Below are positions 59,842 through 64,000 of a DNA stretch of 64,000 bases, in pieces. Position numbers and translations under genes: made by a program. The stretch's first letter is position 1; the number at the start of each line of letters is the position of its first letter. Source of the DNA: Candidatus Woesearchaeota archaeon (GTDB lineage Archaea > Nanobdellota > Nanobdellia > Woesearchaeales > BM511); assembly GCA_002867475.1 (NCBI GenBank), contig PKTL01000069.1, positions 1-64,000 of the forward strand. The letters run 5' to 3'. The notes beneath the pieces were generated by a model. The model had not been told where the DNA came from, ran no database searches, and worked only from the letters and a program-made list of their open reading frames with translations.

Positions 59842-60618
59842 ATGAATGTGTCAAAAATAATATTTGATAAATTGTTTATTCAAGGTTGTAGTATGAAAAC
59901 CATAACTGCTTATGAATTGCAGCTAGAAAAGTTTCTTGAGTGGGTTGATAAGCCTCCATTAAAAGTCAAACAAAAAGATATTGAAGAGTATACCAAATAT
60001 CTAAGAAGAAATGATTATGCCCATTCAAGTATTAGGCTTTCCCTTAATGCTATCAAATATTATTTTGTGAAAATAATGAAGAGAAGGTTTGAGATTTCCA
60101 TGCCTAAAAAACATGAGAAACACACAGGCGTTTGTGATAGAAATGAGATTGTTGAAGCAATTGATAATTTAAGAAATCCAAAGCACAAATTACTTCTTGC
60201 ATTGCTATATGGTTCTGGTGTTCGTGTTAGTGAAGCTGTAAAGATTAGGCATGATGATATTTTTGATGATTATGCAGTTATCAGGCAAGGTAAAGGAAGT
60301 AAAGATAGAAAGATAATAGTTTCTGATATTTTTCTAGAATTATATGAACCTTTTAAAAAAAGAAAAGGTTTTGTTTTTAATGGTAGAAATTCTCATTTGA
60401 CTGTTAGAAGTGTTCAAGAGATAGTTAAAAAAGCGTTTAAGGATAGACATGTTCATCCTCATATGTTAAGAGCAAGTTTTGCAACGCACCTTTACGAGTC
60501 AAGTGTTGATAAGCATAAGATCCAAAGATTACTTGGTCATAAGGATGTGAGAACTGTTGAAGTTTATACTAAGTATTCAAAGTTCGATCCAGAAGTTAAA
60601 AGCCCTTTAGATATTTAA
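59842..60618 (+). CDS. Xer-like tyrosine recombinase
   Basis: 258 residues. N-terminal SAM-like domain (ITAYELQLEKFLEWVD; HSSIRLSLNAIKYYF) and catalytic core with Arg128 (GSGVRVSE), Lys151, HMLR (His207, Arg210), LLGHKD (His233) and Tyr242 in VEVYTKY. Length and layout match archaeal XerA-like enzymes, with no insertion of the kind seen in integron integrases. It sits about 1 kb from the cassette array and 0.9 kb from the origin boxes, so it could act on either. Confidence 0.88.
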   Translation: MNVSKIIFDKLFIQGCSMKTITAYELQLEKFLEWVDKPPLKVKQKDIEEYTKYLRRNDYAHSSIRLSLNAIKYYFVKIMKRRFEISMPKKHEKHTGVCDRNEIVEAIDNLRNPKHKLLLALLYGSGVRVSEAVKIRHDDIFDDYAVIRQGKGSKDRKIIVSDIFLELYEPFKKRKGFVFNGRNSHLTVRSVQEIVKKAFKDRHVHPHMLRASFATHLYESSVDKHKIQRLLGHKDVRTVEVYTKYSKFDPEVKSPLDI

Positions 60619-60670
60619 AACATTTAAAAAAACAATAAATTTAAATATTTAGATTATCTAAATGTTTGCT

Positions 60671-60934
60671 ATGGGAACTATAACTGTAAATGTATCGGAC
60701 GAGACTGAAAAAATGTTTAGAGAAGCTGTAAAACAAAATATTGGAATAGGAAAGGGGGTCCTCGGAAAAGCTATAGGCGAAGCTATGAATATGTGGGCTG
60801 AAGAAAAAGAAAGAGAAGAAAGAAGAAGAAAAGCTATTGAAAGACTTGAGAAAGGATTTGATTTAGGGAATTTTTCTTATAAGAATAGAGAGGAATTATA
60901 TGGAGATAGATTTAAAAAGTGGGATAAAAAATAA
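60671..60934 (+). CDS. Putative VapB-type antitoxin
   Basis: About 87 residues from ATG 60671 (MGTITVNVSDETEKMFREAVKQ, ribbon-helix-helix-like N-terminus) with a basic, Glu-rich tail. It overlaps the PIN gene by 35 bases. An in-frame ATG at 60662 is possible. TATA-like AAATTTAAATATTT about 15-25 bases upstream. Confidence 0.75.
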   Translation: MGTITVNVSDETEKMFREAVKQNIGIGKGVLGKAIGEAMNMWAEEKEREERRRKAIERLEKGFDLGNFSYKNREELYGDRFKKWDKK

Positions 60935-61352
60935 TATTGAGAAAAAAGTTTTTATTGACACTAATATTTTTATTTATGCTTATAATAATGAGAATTCTAA
61001 AAGAAATATTTGCTTGCAGATTGTTAAAAACTTATTTAAAAATAAAATTTCATATATAAGTATTCAAACATTAAGTGAACTTTCTAATGTTCTATTACAC
61101 AAAATGAAATTATCCAACTTGGATTTAAATGAAGTTATATATGAATTGGTCGAATTTGGAAATCTTTGTGAAATTAAATCAAGCACAATTATTAAAGCAA
61201 TAGATATACATAAAAAATTTAAGATTCATTTTTTCGATGCACAGATTGTTGCTACTATGATTCAAAATGGTGTTGATACAATATATACTGAAAATGTGAA
61301 GGATTTTTCTAAAGTTCCTTTTATTAAAGCTATTAACCCTTTAGATATTTAA
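60900..61352 (+). CDS. vapC: PIN-domain toxin (VapC-like)
   Basis: 150 residues with VFIDTNIFIYAYNNE, LSELSNVLL (Glu), FFDAQIVATMIQNGVDTIYTENVKDF (Asp, Asp-like) typical of VapC. The N-terminal 15 residues (MEIDLKSGIKNNIEK) precede the PIN core; the real start may be later. Overlap with the antitoxin gene supports a TA operon. Confidence 0.78.
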   Translation: MEIDLKSGIKNNIEKKVFIDTNIFIYAYNNENSKRNICLQIVKNLFKNKISYISIQTLSELSNVLLHKMKLSNLDLNEVIYELVEFGNLCEIKSSTIIKAIDIHKKFKIHFFDAQIVATMIQNGVDTIYTENVKDFSKVPFIKAINPLDI

Positions 61353-61523
61353 GCCACTGGACACTGGACACAACGAAGAAATTGTTTCTTCGAGCATCCA
61401 CTGGACAAAAAGTCCACTGGACATTCACGCTTAAGCCTTTTAAACTGTTTTTCCCATAAATGAAATTATGATTAAAAATTTCAATCAATTATTAAAGCAA
61501 ATTTTATATATGAGGCGATAAAA
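61353..61523. other. Probable replication origin with Orc1/Cdc6 boxes
   Basis: Four copies of CACTGGACA (61355, 61362, 61399, 61415) cluster directly upstream of orc1/cdc6; TCCACTGGA resembles the core of archaeal origin recognition boxes. A hairpin CGAAGAAA/TTTCTTCG (61375-61393) lies between them, and an AT-rich stretch (61426-61515), a possible unwinding region, follows. Two more copies lie at 59206 and 59323. Confidence 0.55.
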
Positions 61524-62603
61524 ATGAAAACTATGGGAATGTTTGATGACATGTTAAAGCAAGGAGAATCCTTGTTCAAGGACGCAGTAGCATTAGATTA
61601 TGATTATATTCCCAAACTTGTTCCTTTCAGAGAGACTCAACAAAGGTTTGTTGCTGAAAGCATTAAACCATTATTTAGTCAGAGAAACGGCAAGAACATG
61701 CTTATTCATGGACCGCCAGGAATCGGTAAGACTGTTGCTGTAAGACATCTTCTAAAAGAGTTAGAAGAAAAAACTGATGAAATAGTTCCAATTTATGTTA
61801 ATTGTTGGCAGAAAAATACCACTTTCAAGATACTGATGGAGATCTGTGACCAGTTAGGATACAAGTTCACACATAATAAGAAAACGGATGATCTTTTCAA
61901 GATAATTGAAGACTACTTAAACAAAGATAGTGTTGTTTTCGTCTTTGATGAAGTTGATAAGCTTGAAGATGAAGATTTCTTATATATGATATTAGAAAAG
62001 ATTTACAGAAAAACAATATTGTTGATTACGAATTATCAAGAATGGCTTGTGAATCTTGATGAGAGAATCAGAAGCAGACTTACTCCTGAACTTTTAGAGT
62101 TCAAGAAGTATAATGGTAACGAGATAAAAGGAATACTTAAACAAAGATTAAATTATGCTTTTGTCGATGGAGCACTCCAAGATGATGCTTTTAATGAGAT
62201 TGCTAAAAAAACTATTGAGATGAGTGATATAAGACAAGGTCTTTACATGCTAAAAGAAGCTGGAAATATTGCTGAAAGCAAGTCTAGTAAATCTATTTGT
62301 TTAGAACACGCAACTGAAGCTATTAAGAAATTAGAAGAATTTACGATAAAGAAAACCGATGATTTGGAGACTGAAGAAAGAGTTATATTAAACATTGTGA
62401 AAACTAATCCTGGTAAAAAGATTGGTGAGCTTTTTGAGATCTATCAATCTAATGGAGGAGTTGGAGTGTATAAGACTTTTCAAAGGAAGATAAAAAAGCT
62501 TGCCGATAACAGATTCTTACATGTGAAAAAGGTTACTGGTGGAAAGGATGGCACAACAACTATTGTGAATACTCCCCAAAGTACTAAATTAACTGATTTT
62601 TAA
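61524..62603 (+). CDS. orc1: Orc1/Cdc6 replication initiator
   Basis: 359 residues. AAA+ ATPase with Walker A GPPGIGKT (63-70), Walker B FDEVD (141-145), sensor region (ILLITNYQEWLVNLDERIRSRLTPELLEF) and a C-terminal winged helix (VYKTFQRKIKKLADNRFLHVKKVTGGKDG). It binds origin boxes and loads MCM. Its location next to the boxes is the usual archaeal pattern. Confidence 0.93.
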   Translation: MKTMGMFDDMLKQGESLFKDAVALDYDYIPKLVPFRETQQRFVAESIKPLFSQRNGKNMLIHGPPGIGKTVAVRHLLKELEEKTDEIVPIYVNCWQKNTTFKILMEICDQLGYKFTHNKKTDDLFKIIEDYLNKDSVVFVFDEVDKLEDEDFLYMILEKIYRKTILLITNYQEWLVNLDERIRSRLTPELLEFKKYNGNEIKGILKQRLNYAFVDGALQDDAFNEIAKKTIEMSDIRQGLYMLKEAGNIAESKSSKSICLEHATEAIKKLEEFTIKKTDDLETEERVILNIVKTNPGKKIGELFEIYQSNGGVGVYKTFQRKIKKLADNRFLHVKKVTGGKDGTTTIVNTPQSTKLTDF

Positions 62604-62624
62604 AAAAATAAGAAAAGAAAAAAA

Positions 62625-62891
62625 TTATTCTTTAGTTTCTTCTAAAGCTTCTTCTGCTTGTTCAGCTCCTTCTTCAGCGTTTTCTGTTTGAGTTTCTTCT
62701 TTAGCTACCTCTTTCTCTGCTTCTTTAGCAGCTTGCTTAGCTCTAGTTTTCCCAGCTTCAAACTTCTTCTTCAACGCTTCTTCTTTTATCTTAACACCTG
62801 CACTAGACCTATTACAATCTCTACACATACGAGTATAGTTCAAGAATTTTGTTGCACCACATAATTTGCATTTATCATATATTTTAGCCAT
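62625..62891 (-). CDS. Small zinc-finger protein with Ala/Glu-rich tail
   Basis: 88 residues. An N-terminal zinc ribbon-like unit (CKLCGATKFLNYTRMCRDC) then a basic patch and a long Glu/Ala tail (from about residue 50). The tail resembles that on S24e. It may be a ribosome- or RNA-associated protein; no family confirmed. GGAGG precedes the ATG. Confidence 0.55.
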   Translation of the reverse strand: MAKIYDKCKLCGATKFLNYTRMCRDCNRSSAGVKIKEEALKKKFEAGKTRAKQAAKEAEKEVAKEETQTENAEEGAEQAEEALEETKE

Positions 62892-62991
62892 TTTAATCCT
62901 CCAAAAAAGGGTTCTAACCTATACTTAATTGGTTTGATGTTTATATATGTTTAGGACAAAGTTAATAAAGGACCAATACCAAGATTTCGTG

Positions 62992-63495
62992 ATGATAGAA
63001 ATAGATAAAAAAGATGTTTTCAAAATGATAAGACCTTACCCTCTAGTTTTTGTCATGACTATTGATGGTGAAGGCAAACCTACAGGCATGGCTTGCGGGT
63101 GGCATATGAAATGCAGTTTGAATCCTCCTCTTTACGCTGTCGCGTTGAAAAAAGGAAAATATACTCATGAAATGATTAAGAATTCTAAAGAGTTTGTTGT
63201 TGCTTTTCCAAGTCATGAACTCGAAAAAGAGATTGAATATTTTGGAACCCGTAGCGGAAAAGAGTTCGATAAATTTAAAAAAACAGATATAAAAACTAGA
63301 GAATCAACATATCTTCGTGTGCCTCTTGTAGAAAAAGCAAGTATCAACATGGAATGTTTTCTTCAGGATACTTTTGAGACAAGCGATCATACAGTCTTTG
63401 TGGGAAAGGTTGTCTCAGCACATTATAAGCCAGGACAAAAATTGCTTTTTTATCTTGGTCAAAAAGAAGGTGTAAGAGAATTCAAAGAACTGTGA
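62992..63495 (+). CDS. Flavin reductase-like (split-barrel FMN-binding) protein
   Basis: About 167 residues: IRPYPLVFVMTIDGEGKPTGMACGWHMKCSLNPPLYAVALKKGKYTHEMIKNSKEFVVAF matches the flavin reductase/DIM6 split barrel. It should bind FMN. ATG 62992 is preferred because the upstream ATG at 62947 sits in a TATA-like TTTATATATG. Confidence 0.82.
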   Translation: MIEIDKKDVFKMIRPYPLVFVMTIDGEGKPTGMACGWHMKCSLNPPLYAVALKKGKYTHEMIKNSKEFVVAFPSHELEKEIEYFGTRSGKEFDKFKKTDIKTRESTYLRVPLVEKASINMECFLQDTFETSDHTVFVGKVVSAHYKPGQKLLFYLGQKEGVREFKEL

Positions 63496-63537
63496 CTATT
63501 CAAAAGTTATAAAAATAAAGACATTTTTCTTTTTCAT

Positions 63538-64000
63538 ATGAAATTTAGAAGTACTCCAAGTGGAAGAAAATCCCCAGTGAGAAGAGTGTATGGCGGTTGG
63601 GATGAAAAAGGTAGTGAAAAACCTTTAAGACAGATCATAGAAGAATCAAGTGGAACATCCAGTAATAACCCCTCAAATATTAAAATTGATGAAAATAATA
63701 GACCCTATAAAAAAATATTAGAAGAAGTATCAAAAAGATTAAAAGTACCTTATAATGGTATACTTGTTAATTATTCTGATGATCAAATATATTTTAGAGC
63801 AAAAGTAAGAAGAGATAGTGAGACTAGCAAATTAGTTTTCACATATATTTGGGAATCAGTTGAAAGCAATACTCAAAATCAAGATTTAACTTATTTAAAC
63901 AATGCGATCTTAAAAATAACCCCTAATGAAGAAACATCTCTTTTAAATTCAACACATTATTATGAAGAAAAAGCAAATACATTAACAGAGGATAACTTTT
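63538..64000 (+). CDS. Uncharacterised protein (partial, C-terminus outside)
   Basis: An open frame from ATG 63538 to the edge (154 codons). It begins MKFRSTPSGRKSPVRRVYGGWDEKGSEKPL and has a helical-strand mix with acidic and Asn-rich patches. No motif recognised. Truncated by the window. Confidence 0.5.
   Translation, partial: MKFRSTPSGRKSPVRRVYGGWDEKGSEKPLRQIIEESSGTSSNNPSNIKIDENNRPYKKILEEVSKRLKVPYNGILVNYSDDQIYFRAKVRRDSETSKLVFTYIWESVESNTQNQDLTYLNNAILKITPNEETSLLNSTHYYEEKANTLTEDNF

Noticed and set aside
59206-61423. CACTGGACA copies as recombinase attachment sites
   Set aside because: Considered because the recombinase lies between them, but the cluster next to orc1/cdc6 and resemblance to origin boxes explain them better. 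Not excluded.

Overview
This A+T-rich window is archaeal. It carries aIF2-alpha, aIF1A, EF-2, EF-1-alpha, TFB, TFE, Rpo7/Spt4, ribosomal proteins S24e, S27e, S27ae, S28e, L7Ae, L24e and L44e, Cbf5, an archaeal CCA-adding enzyme, Orc1/Cdc6 and intron-bearing tRNA genes. Short genes, many small membrane or secreted proteins of unknown family, a group 3b-type [NiFe]-hydrogenase and unfamiliar lineage-specific proteins suggest a DPANN archaeon of the Woesearchaeota/Pacearchaeota kind. That placement is inference. Translation starts often have a GGTG or GGAGG ribosome-binding site, and many promoters show a BRE-TATA close to GAAACCTTTATAAA.

Layout. 1-10.8 kb: translation genes (aIF2-alpha/S27e/L44e on the minus strand; L7Ae-S28e-L24e-NDK-EF-2-EF-1-alpha on the plus strand), plus a tandem-domain nucleotidyltransferase, a CBS/zinc-ribbon protein and a decayed gene. 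10.8-15.3 kb: small membrane proteins, a LOG-like protein, a repeat lipoprotein, aIF1A and TFE. 15.5-21.4 kb: a sulfhydrogenase operon with one beta/gamma diaphorase pair and two complete small/large catalytic pairs; the beta gene has an in-frame stop. 21.6-25.6 kb: coiled-coil proteins, DUF357, PIN, Cbf5 and initiator tRNA with an intron. 25.8-30.9 kb: MoxR-DUF58-VWA-membrane protein-stomatin cluster. 31-38.4 kb: lipid and envelope genes, CCA enzyme, a thiol oxidoreductase and unknowns. 38.5-43.6 kb: tRNA-Ser with an intron, TFB and the PIN-Rpo7-Spt4-S24e-S27ae cluster. 43.6-50 kb: an odd insertion-laden tRNA gene, housekeeping enzymes and a cluster of exported proteins next to a membrane-anchored HTH regulator.

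The most unusual part is 50.1-58.9 kb, an integron-like gene-cassette array. Cassettes carry toxin-antitoxin pairs, unknown proteins or membrane proteins in either orientation, and one has no protein gene. Each cassette is bounded by its own 9-16 bp inverted repeat (up to 21 bp in the last, nested cassette). Between cassettes lie 84-190 bp elements sharing a left signature (ATTGTANNTAACATCG), attC-like inverted arms ending in CTGTTA, and usually a right signature (GAGAGYGCAACG, a hairpin, then CGCAGAG). No integron integrase was found. A Xer-like tyrosine recombinase lies about 1 kb beyond the array.

59-62.6 kb: a HicBA pair, the recombinase and a VapBC pair lie between copies of CACTGGACA. 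These resemble origin recognition boxes and lead into Orc1/Cdc6, so a replication origin probably sits at about 61.35-61.52 kb. The window ends with a zinc-finger protein, a flavin-reductase-like protein and an incomplete gene.
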